Counted from the first letter of the stretch, positions 1 to 9,037 are shown. The stretch is 64,000 nt of DNA from Hymenobacter pini (GCF_020421205.1 NZ_JAIZZH010000002.1:558001-622000); one strand, 5' to 3'. Notes: generated by a model from the letters alone, not told the origin. Translations and numbers: made by a program.

Positions 1-51
1 CTTTACCTGAAATGGGCCTACGACCCCAAACCCGACCCCTCCGCAGCATAA
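1..51 (+). CDS. fabH: C-terminal end of probable 3-oxoacyl-ACP synthase III (partial)
   Basis: Only the last 16 codons are inside the window; they read LYLKWAYDPKPDPSAA and then stop. The segment LYLKW resembles the last beta-strand of FabH, which starts fatty-acid synthesis by condensing acetyl-CoA with malonyl-ACP. The neighbours fit, because Bacteroidota often carry fabH just before efp, accB and accC. The call rests on this short tail and on gene order, so it is an inference. A GC-rich hairpin follows at 96-135. Confidence 0.55.
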   Translation, partial: LYLKWAYDPKPDPSAA

Positions 52-95
52 GCTCAGGCGGCGCGAAAACGGAAAACCTCCTATACTTGCACTCC

Positions 96-140
96 CGACG
101 TGCCGCCCCCGCCATCAGTCTGGGGCGGCACGTCGCGTTT
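96..140 (+). terminator. Intrinsic terminator after the fabH-like gene
   Basis: Perfect 14-bp arms (96-109 and 122-135, beginning CGACGTGCCG) with a 12-base loop, followed by CGTTT. The T-run is short, so termination may be incomplete and efp may also receive read-through. Confidence 0.55.
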
Positions 141-226
141 CCACCCTAGTAACTCATCTTCTGATTGTTGAAGTACCCGCGTACTCTACCGAGTTTCCGG
201 GGCTTCTTTCTCTCAATTCCCTCTCC

Positions 227-790
227 ATGGCCACCACCGCAGATTTTCGCAACGGGCTAGTTCTCAATTACAACAACGAGCTGCACGTCATCACCGAGTT
301 TCAACACGTGAAGCCCGGCAAAGGCCCGGCTTTCGTGCGCACCAAAATGCGCAACATCAAAACCGGCCGCACCATCGACAACACCTTCAACGCGGGGGTG
401 AAAGTGGAAACGGCCCGCGTGGAGCAGCGTCCTCACCAGTATTTGTACAAGGACGACTACGGCTACACGTTCATGGACAACAGCACCTTTGAGCAAGTAG
501 TGCTGCCCGAGGCCATGGTACCCTTTGCCGACCTGATGAAGGAAGGCCAGGAAGTTTCCATCCTGTTCCACGCCGAAACCGAACAGCCCCTCACCGCTGA
601 ACTGCCCACCACCGTGGACCTGGTGGTAACCTACACCGAGCCCGGCCTGCGCGGCGACACCGCCACCAACACCCTCAAGCCGGCCATCGTGGAAACGGGC
701 GCGCGCATTCAGGTGCCGCTGTTCATTGATACCGACACCAAAATCCGCATCAAGACCAGCGACTATTCCTATGTCGAAAGAGTCAAATAA
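227..790 (+). CDS. efp: Translation elongation factor P
   Basis: 187 residues, the normal EF-P length. EF-P binds between the P and E sites of the ribosome and relieves stalling at polyproline stretches. The N-terminal KOW-like domain carries the conserved tip loop HVKPGKGPAF with lysine at residue 32, the position that is modified in many bacteria. Two OB-fold domains follow, and the C-terminal region around GARIQVPLFIDTDTKIRI is typical. The ATG at 227 follows a C/T-rich leader with no Shine-Dalgarno sequence, as is usual in Bacteroidota. The next gene, accB, starts 28 bases downstream, or overlaps by 20 bases if the upstream ATG at 771 is used. Confidence 0.97.
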   Translation: MATTADFRNGLVLNYNNELHVITEFQHVKPGKGPAFVRTKMRNIKTGRTIDNTFNAGVKVETARVEQRPHQYLYKDDYGYTFMDNSTFEQVVLPEAMVPFADLMKEGQEVSILFHAETEQPLTAELPTTVDLVVTYTEPGLRGDTATNTLKPAIVETGARIQVPLFIDTDTKIRIKTSDYSYVERVK

Positions 791-818
791 GCAGCCCACC
801 AAGCCCTCTCCCGCGCCC

Positions 819-1310
819 ATGAAAGCCAAAGAACTGCAGGACCTGATCGACTTCATTGCCAAGTCGGGTCTGAACAAAGTAAACATCGAGACTGAGGAGT
901 TTAAAATCTCCGTGCAGCGCGAGCCTTCCACGAAAGTGGTAAGCGCCGGTATTGCCGCCGCTCCGGCTCCCGTAGCCGCGGCCCCCGCTCCGGTTGCCGC
1001 TCCCACCCCGGCCGCTGCTCCGGCTCCCGCCGCTGCTGCCGCCCCGGCTGCCGAAGCCGCCAGCGCCAACCACGTAGCCCTGAAGGCTCCCATGATTGGT
1101 ACCTTCTACCGTAGCAGCAGCCCCGATACCCCGGCTTTCGTGCAAGTTGGCGACCTAGTAGAAAAGGGTCAGGTAATCTGCATCATCGAAGCCATGAAGC
1201 TCTTCAACGAAATTGAGGCCGAGCAATCGGGCCGCGTAGTGAAAGCTATGGTCGAAAATGCTTCCCCCGTGGAGTACGACCAGCCGCTGTTCCTGATTGA
1301 GCCCATGTAA
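819..1310 (+). CDS. accB: Acetyl-CoA carboxylase biotin carboxyl carrier protein
   Basis: Carries biotin between the biotin carboxylase (AccC, next gene) and carboxyltransferase subunits in the first committed step of fatty-acid synthesis. The start at 819 (MKAKELQDLIDFIAKSG) matches where family members begin. In-frame ATGs at 771 and 726 would add 16 or 31 low-complexity residues and overlap efp. Visible parts are an N-terminal helical segment, a mobile Ala/Pro linker (about residues 45-85) and a biotinyl domain with the motif EAMKL, whose lysine 127 is the biotin attachment site. All expected elements are present. Confidence 0.93.
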   Translation: MKAKELQDLIDFIAKSGLNKVNIETEEFKISVQREPSTKVVSAGIAAAPAPVAAAPAPVAAPTPAAAPAPAAAAAPAAEAASANHVALKAPMIGTFYRSSSPDTPAFVQVGDLVEKGQVICIIEAMKLFNEIEAEQSGRVVKAMVENASPVEYDQPLFLIEPM

Positions 1311-1312
1311 TT

Positions 1313-1408
1313 TTAGAGCTTAGAGTTGAGAGCTTAGAACCTAGAATCCGTGAGCTGGCCCAGCACCCCCACGAGTCTAAGTTCTAAGCTCTCAGTTCTC
1401 ACATCTAA
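1313..1408. repeat. Imperfect intergenic palindrome of iterated words, accB-accC
   Basis: Left arm 1313-1352 and right arm 1370-1408 are near-complementary over about 39 bases with a 17-base loop. Within each arm the motif GAGCTTAGA and variants recur, so each arm is itself a degenerate short repeat. It fills nearly all of the accB-accC gap, and accC starts 11 bases after it. There is no T-run, so it does not look like a terminator. It would form a long hairpin in the accB-accC transcript. Similar architecture, with different words, is seen at 14158-14278 and 46647-46705. Confidence 0.8.
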
Positions 1409-1419
1409 CCCTGAGAGCT

Positions 1420-2766
1420 GTGTTCAAAAAAATACTGATTGCCAACCGGGGCGAAATTGCGCTGCGCGTGATTCGGACCTGCAAGGAAATGGGCATCAAG
1501 ACGGTAGCCGTATATTCTACCGCCGATAAGGAGAGCCTGCACGTGCGCTTCGCCGATGAGGCCGTGTGCATCGGGCCGCCCCCCTCGCGGGAGAGCTATC
1601 TGAGCATTCCGACGCTGATTGCCGCTGCCGAAATTACCAACGCCGACGCCATTCATCCCGGCTACGGCTTCTTGAGCGAAAACGCCGAATTCTCGCGCGT
1701 GTGCCAGGAAAACGGCATCAAGTTCATCGGGGCCTCGCCCGAGATGATCAACAAGATGGGCGACAAGGCTTCGGCCAAAGCTACCATGATTGCCGCCGGC
1801 GTACCCTGCATTCCGGGTTCGGTAGGCCTGCTCGACTCAATAGAGCAGGGCAAGAAGGTAGCCGCCAAAATCAAGTACCCGGTTATTCTGAAAGCTACGG
1901 CCGGTGGCGGTGGGCGCGGCATGCGCATCATCAACTCCGAGGACGAGTTTGAGAAAGCCTGGAACGATGCCCGCACCGAGGCCAAAGCCGCTTTCGGCAA
2001 CGACGGCGTATACCTGGAGAAATTTGTGGAGGAACCCCGCCACATCGAAATTCAGGTGTGCGGCGACCAGCACGGCCACGTGTGCCACCTCTCGGAGCGG
2101 GACTGCTCCATTCAGCGCCGCCACCAGAAACTGGTGGAGGAAGCTCCCTCGCCCTTCATGACGGAGGAGCTGCGGGAGCGGATGGGTGCCGCTGCCATTG
2201 CCGGGGCCGCCGCCATCGGTTATGAGGGCGTGGGTACCATTGAGTTCCTGGTAGACAAAAACCGGGACTTCTACTTCATGGAGATGAACACCCGCATTCA
2301 GGTGGAGCACCCCGTGACGGAAGAAGTTATCAACTACGACCTGATCAAGGAGCAGATTAAAGTTGCGGCCGGTATTCCGATTTCGGGTAACAACTACGGC
2401 CCGAAGCTGCACGCCATGGAGTGCCGCATCAATGCTGAGGACCCCAGCAACGGTTTCCGCCCCTCACCGGGCAAGATTACCGTGCTGCACATTCCCGGCG
2501 GCCACGGGGTGCGCGTGGATACCCACGTGTACGCCGGCTACCAGATTCCGCCGAACTACGACTCCATGATTGCCAAGCTCATCACCGTGGCCCAGACCCG
2601 GGAGGAGTGCATCGTGAAGATGAAGCGCGCCCTGAGCGAGTTTGTGGTAGAAGGTGTGAAGACGACTATTCCCTTCCACCTGAAGCTGATGGACAACGAC
2701 GACTTCAAAGCAGGTAACTTCACCACGAAATTCCTCGAAACCAGCTTCGACTTTTCGAATCTGTAA
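1420..2766 (+). CDS. accC: Acetyl-CoA carboxylase, biotin carboxylase subunit
   Basis: 448 residues. It carboxylates biotin on AccB using ATP and bicarbonate. The start is GTG at 1420, giving [16 protein letters not shown], the typical N-terminus. The ATP-grasp fold is visible: the glycine-rich loop GGGGRGMR, the segment [12 protein letters not shown], and the active-site stretch [15 protein letters not shown]. The C-terminal domain contains [11 protein letters not shown]. It lies downstream of accB, separated by the hairpin at 1313-1408. A strong terminator follows at 2789. Confidence 0.97.
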   Translation: MFKKILIANRGEIALRVIRTCKEMGIKTVAVYSTADKESLHVRFADEAVCIGPPPSRESYLSIPTLIAAAEITNADAIHPGYGFLSENAEFSRVCQENGIKFIGASPEMINKMGDKASAKATMIAAGVPCIPGSVGLLDSIEQGKKVAAKIKYPVILKATAGGGGRGMRIINSEDEFEKAWNDARTEAKAAFGNDGVYLEKFVEEPRHIEIQVCGDQHGHVCHLSERDCSIQRRHQKLVEEAPSPFMTEELRERMGAAAIAGAAAIGYEGVGTIEFLVDKNRDFYFMEMNTRIQVEHPVTEEVINYDLIKEQIKVAAGIPISGNNYGPKLHAMECRINAEDPSNGFRPSPGKITVLHIPGGHGVRVDTHVYAGYQIPPNYDSMIAKLITVAQTREECIVKMKRALSEFVVEGVKTTIPFHLKLMDNDDFKAGNFTTKFLETSFDFSNL

Positions 2767-2788
2767 GCTCCTTCGGCTTTAGCTGTTC

Positions 2789-2825
2789 AACGGCCCGGTT
2801 CTCGGTAGAGAGCCGGGCCGTTTTG
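2789..2825 (+). terminator. Intrinsic terminator of the efp-accB-accC unit
   Basis: Stem AACGGCCCGGTTCTC pairs with GAGCCGGGCCGTT across a 6-base loop and is followed by TTTT. It starts about 20 bases after the accC stop. Confidence 0.85.
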
Positions 2826-3069
2826 CATAGGACAAAATTTTATAACCTGAGCTGTAGTCAACACAGAACGCATACTAGCTAATAGAACATTATCCAGAAT
2901 GCCATTTTGAATAATTGCACTCATGTGGGCAACACAGTATCAAAACGTAGCTAATACACCACAATTTACAAGTTAGTGATTACTCACTTAATTTACTCAT
3001 CAATTGTACCTAGCCGGTGAGTGACTACTATATTTGCCTCGTTCTTTCTTACCAACCAAAACACCCACT
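2826..3069 (+). promoter_or_regulatory. AT-rich promoter region of the alpha-amylase genes
   Basis: This stretch is much richer in A and T than its surroundings and shows no reading frame of note. It contains a perfect Bacteroidota -7 box TATATTTG at 3029-3036, 33 bases before the start codon at 3070. An ATTG at 3003-3006, 22 bases upstream, is a possible -33 element. I see no clear operator for a maltose-type regulator. Confidence 0.5.
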
Positions 3070-4554
3070 ATGACTACCAAACTTACCGCCGCCCTGGCCG
3101 GGCTGTTGGCGGCCGGCACCGCCTTGTCGTCGTGCAGCAAAGAGGAGCTGCAGCCGGTTACCCGAGCCGCTGCTCCGGCTGCCACCGCCCAAAACGCTGT
3201 TGCCGTGAACGGCGTGATGCTGCAAGGCTTCTATTGGGACGTACCCATCAGCAATACCCAGGGCACTTGGTGGCAGGTGCTGGGCTCCCGGGCCACCGAA
3301 TTCAAGAATGTGGGCTTCACAGCCGTGTGGCTGCCACCAGCTTATAAGGGGGGAAGCCAGAGTGACGTGGGCTACGGCGTGTATGACCGGTACGACCTGG
3401 GCGAGTTCAACCAAAAGGGCACCGTGGCTACCCGCTACGGAACCATCGGGCAGCTGCAGAGCTGCATTACCGCCCTGCACGGACAAGGCATTCAGGTGTA
3501 TGAGGACATGGTAATGAACCACTTGGCCTGGGCCGACGCGCAGGAAACGGTGAATGGTAACACCGTGTACACCAAGTTCACCTACCCCGGCCGCGGCAAC
3601 ACCTACAGCAGCTACAAATGGCAGTACTATAACTTCAACGGGACGCAGCAGGGGCCCAACAACTCCTGGATTCAGTGGAACCCGTGGGATTTCAGCCCCT
3701 ATGCCAACGGCGACGCCTACGACAACCTGTTAGGCTGCGAAATTCGCTACGCCGACGTGAATCAGCGTACCGAAACCAAGAACTGGGGCAACTGGATTAC
3801 CACCAAACTGGGCCTGGATGGTTACCGCCTCGACGCCACCAAGCATATCCAGACCTCATTTGTAAACGAATGGCTGGATGCCGTGAAAATCAACGGCCGT
3901 TTTGCCGTGTCGGAGGCCTGGTTCCGGAACCTGCAGGACCTGAAGAATTACGCTTCGGCCACGGGCGGGCGCACCAGTCTGTTTGACGTGCCGCTGCACT
4001 ACACTTTCCAGGATATGAGCAACGGCAACGGCAGCTGGGACATGCGCGGGCTGCAGTTTGCCGGTTTCACCGAAAGCAACCCGACCCTTTCTGTGAGCTT
4101 CGTGGACAACCACGACACTGACCAGCAGGGCGGCGGACTGTACTCGCCGGTCGTGAACCTGAAAATGCTGGCCTACGCTTACATCCTCACCCGGGCTAAC
4201 GGCTACCCCTGCGTGTACTATAAGGATTATTACAACTACGGCTTAGGCTCGCAAATCAGTAAGCTAATGGCCATCCGCAAAGCCAATGCCTATGGTTCGG
4301 GCTTTGAGTACACCAGCGTAAACGACGCCGACGTGTACGTGTATTCCCGCTCCGGCGACTCGACGCACAAGGGCCTGCTCATGCTGCTGAATGATGGTAG
4401 CACTGCCCGCACCAAAGGCATCACCACGCCCTTCAAAAACGCCACCCTTACCGACAAAACCGGTAACCGCACGGGCACCGTCACGACCGATGCCAACGGC
4501 TTCGGCAACTTCCCGGTGAATGCCCGCAGCTACTCAACCTGGGTGCCCAACTAA
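3070..4554 (+). CDS. GH13 (subfamily 5-like) alpha-amylase lipoprotein
   Basis: 494 residues. Predicted to hydrolyse internal alpha-1,4 bonds of starch outside the cytoplasm. The start at 3070 gives a lipoprotein signal peptide ending in LSSC, with Cys22 as the lipidated residue. The four conserved GH13 regions are present: DMVMNH, GYRLDATKH with nucleophile Asp255, SEAW with acid/base Glu282, and FVDNHD with Asp349. Segments such as PPAYKG, DVGYGVYDRYDLGEF and QKGTV match the liquefying bacterial amylases of subfamily 5. The mature end CSKEE resembles lipoprotein surface-export signals of Bacteroidota. The next gene is a paralogue. No SusC/SusD pair is present in the window. Confidence 0.92.
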   Translation: MTTKLTAALAGLLAAGTALSSCSKEELQPVTRAAAPAATAQNAVAVNGVMLQGFYWDVPISNTQGTWWQVLGSRATEFKNVGFTAVWLPPAYKGGSQSDVGYGVYDRYDLGEFNQKGTVATRYGTIGQLQSCITALHGQGIQVYEDMVMNHLAWADAQETVNGNTVYTKFTYPGRGNTYSSYKWQYYNFNGTQQGPNNSWIQWNPWDFSPYANGDAYDNLLGCEIRYADVNQRTETKNWGNWITTKLGLDGYRLDATKHIQTSFVNEWLDAVKINGRFAVSEAWFRNLQDLKNYASATGGRTSLFDVPLHYTFQDMSNGNGSWDMRGLQFAGFTESNPTLSVSFVDNHDTDQQGGGLYSPVVNLKMLAYAYILTRANGYPCVYYKDYYNYGLGSQISKLMAIRKANAYGSGFEYTSVNDADVYVYSRSGDSTHKGLLMLLNDGSTARTKGITTPFKNATLTDKTGNRTGTVTTDANGFGNFPVNARSYSTWVPN

Positions 4555-4573
4555 GCTTCGCTGACTTTTCTAC

Positions 4574-4632
4574 CGCACGGATTGCCGGCCGGTGTGCCCA
4601 CCGGGCTGCCGGCTGGCAATCCGTGCGCTTTT
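4574..4632 (+). terminator. Terminator between the two amylase genes
   Basis: Long stem CGCACGGATTGCCGGCCGG (4574-4592) pairs with a near-complement ending at 4627, followed by CTTTT. It suggests that each amylase gene has some transcriptional independence, although only 60 bases remain before the second start codon. Confidence 0.7.
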
Positions 4633-4692
4633 CGGAGCAAGTGCCCGCGCTACAACGGGGCCAGCTCTTCCCATAACCTACCCCCTTTTTTT

Positions 4693-6513
4693 ATGAAAAC
4701 TCTCTCCGTAAAAGCCTCTCTGGTGGGGTTGCTGGCAGCCAGCACTGTCTTGTCGTCGTGTAGCAAAGAGGAGTTGCAGCCGGTTAGCCGGACGGCCATC
4801 CCCGCTGCCACCGCCCAAAACGCCACCGTGGTGAACGGTGTAATGATGCAGGGCTTCTACTGGAACGTGCCCCAATCGACGCCGGCCGGCACGTGGTGGC
4901 AAAACCTGGGCAGCAAAGCCGCTGAGCTGAAAGCAGCCGGTATTACGGCCATGTGGCTGCCCCCAGCCTATAAGGGCGGCAGCGCCTCCGATGTGGGCTA
5001 CGGCGTGTACGACCGGTACGACCTGGGCGAGTTCAGCCAGAAAGGTACTGTGGCTACTCGCTACGGCACCATTGGGCAGCTGCAGTCGGCCATTACCGCT
5101 TTGCACGGGCAGGGTATTGATGTGTACGAGGATATGGTGATGAACCACCTGACCTGGGCCGATGCGCAGGAAACGGTGAACGGCAACACCGTGTACACCA
5201 AGTTCAACTACCCCGGCCGCGGCAATACCTATAGCACCTACCGCTGGAGCTCGGCCAACTTTACGGGTACGCAGCAGGCTCCCAATAACGGCTGGTACCA
5301 GTGGAAAAGCTGGGACTTCCAGCCCTACGCCAACGGCGACGCCTACGACAACCTGCTGGGCTCGGAGGTGCAGTATAATGGCAACACCAGCAACCAGAAC
5401 GAAACCATTGCCTGGGGCAACTGGATTACCACCAAACTGGGGCTGGATGGCTACCGCCTCGACGCCACCAAGCACATTTACACGCCCTTCGTAAACCAGT
5501 GGCTGGATGCGGTGAAAGGCAGCAGTGGCCGCTTTGCCGTGTCGGAGGCTTGGTTCCGGAACCTGCAGGACCTGAAGAATTACGCTTCGGCTACGGGCGG
5601 ACGCACCAGCCTGTTTGACGTGCCCTTGCACTACACCTTCCAGGACATGAGCAACGGCAACGGCAGCTGGGACATGCGCGGCCTGCAGTTTGCCGGCTTC
5701 ACCGAAAGCAACCCCACCTTGTCGGTATCCTTCGTGGATAACCACGACACCGACGACCAGACCGGGGCGCTGTACTCGCCGGTTTCGAACCTGAAAATGC
5801 TGGCCTACGCCTACATCCTCACCCGGGCCAACGGTTACCCCTGCGTATTCTACCGGGACTACTACGAATACGGCCTGGGTGGCCAGATTAAGACGCTGAT
5901 TGGCATTCGCCAAGCCAACGGCTACGGCGCGGGCATCGAGTACACCAGCGTAAACGACGCCGACGTGTATGCCTACTCCCGCGCCGGCGACTCCTCCCAC
6001 CCCGGCTTGCTGATGCTGCTGAATGATGGGAGCTCAGCCCGCACCAAAACCATCACCACGCCCTTCAAAAGCGCCACCCTCACCGACAAAACCGGCAACA
6101 GCGGCGGCACCGTAACCACCGACGCCAACGGTACCGGCGTATTCCCGGTGAATGCCCGCAGCTACTCGGTATGGGTACCCGGCAGCACCGGCGGCACCAC
6201 GCCTCCTCCTACCTCGGGCACCACTGCCGTATCATTCAACGTGACCTACAGCAACACGGTATCGGGCCAGGATGTGTACGTGGTGGGCAGCACGGCCCAG
6301 CTCGGCAGCTGGAATACGGCCAGTGCCATTAAGCTCAGCGGCGCCAGCTACCCCGTGTGGAAGGGCACCGTGAACCTGACCAGCGGCACCAGCGTGCAGT
6401 ACAAATACATTCGCAAAGACGCGGCCGGCAACGTGCTGTGGGAAGGCGGCACCAACCGCACCTTCACGCCCAGCGGCACCAGCCTCACCCGCACCGATAC
6501 CTGGCAGAACTAA
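4693..6513 (+). CDS. GH13 alpha-amylase lipoprotein with CBM20 starch-binding domain
   Basis: 606 residues from the ATG at 4693. It is closely related to the preceding amylase along its whole catalytic part and has the same lipoprotein start (lipobox LSSC, Cys23, then SKEEL). Catalytic residues are Asp257, Glu285 and Asp352. After a Gly/Thr/Pro linker near residue 500, the last 95 or so residues form a CBM20 starch-binding module, seen in VSFNVTYSNTVSGQDVYVVG, LGSWN, YPVWKGTV and YKYIRKD. The first copy lacks this module. The pair looks like a tandem duplication followed by gain or loss of the binding domain, with one enzyme suited to granular starch and one to soluble glucans. That division of labour is an inference. 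Confidence 0.93.
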   Translation: MKTLSVKASLVGLLAASTVLSSCSKEELQPVSRTAIPAATAQNATVVNGVMMQGFYWNVPQSTPAGTWWQNLGSKAAELKAAGITAMWLPPAYKGGSASDVGYGVYDRYDLGEFSQKGTVATRYGTIGQLQSAITALHGQGIDVYEDMVMNHLTWADAQETVNGNTVYTKFNYPGRGNTYSTYRWSSANFTGTQQAPNNGWYQWKSWDFQPYANGDAYDNLLGSEVQYNGNTSNQNETIAWGNWITTKLGLDGYRLDATKHIYTPFVNQWLDAVKGSSGRFAVSEAWFRNLQDLKNYASATGGRTSLFDVPLHYTFQDMSNGNGSWDMRGLQFAGFTESNPTLSVSFVDNHDTDDQTGALYSPVSNLKMLAYAYILTRANGYPCVFYRDYYEYGLGGQIKTLIGIRQANGYGAGIEYTSVNDADVYAYSRAGDSSHPGLLMLLNDGSSARTKTITTPFKSATLTDKTGNSGGTVTTDANGTGVFPVNARSYSVWVPGSTGGTTPPPTSGTTAVSFNVTYSNTVSGQDVYVVGSTAQLGSWNTASAIKLSGASYPVWKGTVNLTSGTSVQYKYIRKDAAGNVLWEGGTNRTFTPSGTSLTRTDTWQN

Positions 6514-6545
6514 CCGCCAACCTTCTCACATGTGAGTGAATCCCG

Positions 6546-6580
6546 AAAAGGGGCCGGCCGCTTGGTCGGCCCTTTTTTGT
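6546..6580 (+). terminator. Intrinsic terminator after the second amylase
   Basis: Stem-loop AAAAGGGGCCGGCCGCTTGG, with CGGCCCTTTTTTG completing the 3' side. It lies 32 bases after the stop codon. Confidence 0.8.
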
Positions 6581-6657
6581 GCGGCGCAGCGGTTGTGAGG
6601 GCCATGCTTGAATGAAAGCCCGACAGTAGATATATTGGTTTTTATATCCTTGCGCCT

Positions 6658-7854
6658 ATGCTGCCTCCAGCTTCTCTCCCGCCCCGGTCTGCGCCCACTG
6701 GCTGGCACTTGCTGAATACTATTGTGTGTACTGTAGCGCTGAGCGTGGTGCTGGCACCGCTGTGGTACTGGCTGCTCACTGCTACCGGGTTGCTTACGTC
6801 CTTACCCGACGTGCGGACCAGCTGCGGCGACTCGGCGCTGGAGTGGCTGGGGTTGCGGCTGGGCCTGTACTGGGGGCTGGCGGTAGGGGTAACCCTGGCC
6901 GGCGCACAAGTCCTGCGTCGCACGGCCTGGCCCGCACTGCCCGCTGTGCTGCTGGATATCATTGCCCTGTACCTGAGCCTGACGCTGTTTAGTTACGGGT
7001 TCAGCAAAGTGTTTGCCTCCCAGTTTCCGCACCTGTGGGCCAACCAGGATACCCCGCCGGGCGAACTGACGCCTATGCGCGTGGCCTGGCAATTTTTCGG
7101 GTACTCCCGGGCGTATCAGCAGTTTCTGGGCTGGGGCGAAGTGCTGCCGGCGATGCTGCTGCTGTGGCGACGCACCCGCACGCTGGGTGCCTTAGTGGCC
7201 GCCATTGTCATGCTCAATGTCTTCGTGATAAACCTGTGCTTTGATGTGTGCGTGAAGATTGGCTCCGGCACCTACCTGGTCTTGGCGTTGGTATTGCTGG
7301 CCCAGGATACCGACCGGCTTTGGCAGTTTCTGGTGCTGCACCGGCCCGCAGCGTTGCGCTCCTTGCCCGCTACAGCCGGGCGTTTTTCGAAGCGGGGGCG
7401 CATTGTGTACCGCGTACTGGGTGGGGTGCTCACGTTGGCCATGCTGTACTTCACCTGGGACTCGATGCAGCAAGCCCAAGCCTACGCCACTTCCCAAGAG
7501 AAAGTACTGCCGGTAACGGGCGTGTGGGAAACCACCCGGGCCGCGCGTTGGACCGATGGGAGCTGGCAGAGCATCACTCCCGCCGATTCCAGCTTCCCAA
7601 CCCGCGTGTATTTTCAGGCGGCCCAAGCCGTCCTGCGCAACGCCATTCGCCGTGACCGGTTTATGGCCGCTCCCGACTCCGCCCACCCCGACGCAGCAGT
7701 GCAACTCACGGCCCGCAACGAAAACAACGACTTCGCCCCACCCCTCACCTGGCAGTTCCGGCGCTTCCCCTCCGATTCGTTGCAGCTCCAGGGCCGCTGG
7801 CACCGTGACTCGCTACGCCTGACCCTGCGGCTGCGCCGGGAGCTGATGCGGTGA
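6658..7854 (+). CDS. DoxX-like integral membrane protein
   Basis: 398 residues. Two long hydrophobic stretches lie near residues 18-45 and 67-120, and more between 150 and 220. The segment YGFSKVFASQFP, followed later by QQFLGWGEVLPAMLLLWRRT and IVMLNVFVINLCFDVCVKI, resembles the DoxX family of four-helix membrane proteins. The last 150 residues appear soluble and extracytoplasmic or cytosolic, with no recognised domain. The start at 6658 follows an AT-rich leader. The next gene, 62 bases downstream, is also a membrane protein. Biochemical role unknown. Confidence 0.6.
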   Translation: MLPPASLPPRSAPTGWHLLNTIVCTVALSVVLAPLWYWLLTATGLLTSLPDVRTSCGDSALEWLGLRLGLYWGLAVGVTLAGAQVLRRTAWPALPAVLLDIIALYLSLTLFSYGFSKVFASQFPHLWANQDTPPGELTPMRVAWQFFGYSRAYQQFLGWGEVLPAMLLLWRRTRTLGALVAAIVMLNVFVINLCFDVCVKIGSGTYLVLALVLLAQDTDRLWQFLVLHRPAALRSLPATAGRFSKRGRIVYRVLGGVLTLAMLYFTWDSMQQAQAYATSQEKVLPVTGVWETTRAARWTDGSWQSITPADSSFPTRVYFQAAQAVLRNAIRRDRFMAAPDSAHPDAAVQLTARNENNDFAPPLTWQFRRFPSDSLQLQGRWHRDSLRLTLRLRRELMR

Positions 7855-7916
7855 AAAAATTAATTGAGTAATCAGGCTCCTGCGGTAATTTTCCGTGCCT
7901 TATAAATTCTGGGTAT

Positions 7917-8453
7917 ATGTTTATCGGATTCCTACTCGCCTGGCTCCTGGCCCTGCTTCTGCACAACTACCAGCAGGATGCTGGCCAGCACCGCACGGCA
8001 AAGCTGCTGTATGCTGCTCTACTTGTAATGCTTATGTCCTTTTATGGCAGCAGCTTGAAGTTCCTTATCAACCTGCCCTTTCACTACGACGATATGGCCG
8101 CCCGATACGCTGACCCCGTTGGCAGTATTAACAGCAATACGTACTGGGCGCTGGCCATATTGCACGTGGTACTCTCGGCGGCTTTCACCTACCAGCTTTT
8201 CCAGATGGCCCGCCGGCAGCCGAAGGCACTTGAAAAAACCAGCTATGTGCTTGTGCTGCTGCTCTTGACGGAGGCATTCAACTTTCACCGTGGGTGGTTG
8301 CGCGAGGACCCTCTGTCTTCGCAGGCCCTGGCGTTTGGAGCAGGCGTTTTGTGTTACGGACTGTTGGCCGGGGCTGGATTGTGGTTCTATCGACGCCCCT
8401 TCATGCCGCGTTTCTACCAGGCACCTGTGCCGGTTTCAATCAACGAGGCTTAA
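7917..8453 (+). CDS. Hypothetical four-helix membrane protein
   Basis: 178 residues. I do not recognise the family. Hydrophobic segments lie at about residues 2-16, 26-52, 80-98 and 110-155, the last possibly two helices, with a short polar tail [20 protein letters not shown]. The region [11 protein letters not shown] between helices 2 and 3 is the most polar part and could be a periplasmic loop. Its stop codon overlaps the stop codon of the convergent DUF3109 gene through a shared TTAA. Confidence 0.5.
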   Translation: MFIGFLLAWLLALLLHNYQQDAGQHRTAKLLYAALLVMLMSFYGSSLKFLINLPFHYDDMAARYADPVGSINSNTYWALAILHVVLSAAFTYQLFQMARRQPKALEKTSYVLVLLLLTEAFNFHRGWLREDPLSSQALAFGAGVLCYGLLAGAGLWFYRRPFMPRFYQAPVPVSINEA

Positions 8454-9025
8454 CTGCCCTGCTCTTCTTTCTCAATTTCCGTCACCAATTCCTGGTACCA
8501 CGTCTCGCCGTACTTGCGGATGAGGGGGTCTTTCAAAAACTGGTACACGCGCACACCCAGGTTGGCCCCGAAAGAGCAGGCGGGCGAGCAAATGCTCCAC
8601 CGGTCGTAGTTCAGGGCCTCGAAGCCGTCGTATTTGGTCACGCGGATGGGGTAAAGGTGGCAGCTAATGGGCTTTTTGAATGAGGTGGCCCCGGCCCGCC
8701 AGGCATCTTCAATACCGCACTTCAGAATACCCTTCTCGTCGTAGAGGGCGTAGGCACACTCCCGGTCGTTGATGGTGGTGGTACTGTAGTCACCTTCCCA
8801 GTCTTTGATATAGAGACCTTGCTGCTCGATGGCCTGGCGGCCGGCTTCGGTGAGGAAGGGCTTGATGGCCTCGTACTCGTTCTGCAGAATCTGCAGTTCC
8901 TCTTCCTCCAGCGGCGCGCCCAGGTCGCCTTCCACGCAGCAGGCACCTTTGCAGGCTTCGAGGTTACAAACGAAGAAATTGTCCCGAACGTCGTCGGAAA
9001 TGATGGTGTGCTGGATCTGAATCAT
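8450..9025 (-). CDS. DUF3109 family protein
   Basis: 191 residues from the ATG at 9025 ([20 protein letters not shown]). The cysteine-bearing signature [20 protein letters not shown] identifies DUF3109, a cysteine-cluster family common in Bacteroidota. Further cysteines occur in [24 protein letters not shown] and [11 protein letters not shown], which suggests a bound metal or iron-sulfur centre. Function unknown. An in-frame start at 9085 would read through the repeat at 9038-9128 and is unlikely. The gene converges on the membrane-protein gene and overlaps it by 4 bases. Confidence 0.85.
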   Translation of the reverse strand: MIQIQHTIISDDVRDNFFVCNLEACKGACCVEGDLGAPLEEEELQILQNEYEAIKPFLTEAGRQAIEQQGLYIKDWEGDYSTTTINDRECAYALYDEKGILKCGIEDAWRAGATSFKKPISCHLYPIRVTKYDGFEALNYDRWSICSPACSFGANLGVRVYQFLKDPLIRKYGETWYQELVTEIEKEEQGS

Positions 9026-9037
9026 GGCGTTTTCTCT

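Noticed and set aside
257..1093. 278-residue minus-strand frame opposite efp and accB
   Set aside because: Shadow of two well-supported plus-strand genes. Its Ala/Gly-rich composition reflects the Pro/Ala linker of AccB on the other strand.
4678..6000. 440-residue minus-strand frame opposite the second amylase
   Set aside because: Complement of a clear GH13 coding region; a similar shadow occurs opposite the first amylase. No domain is recognisable.
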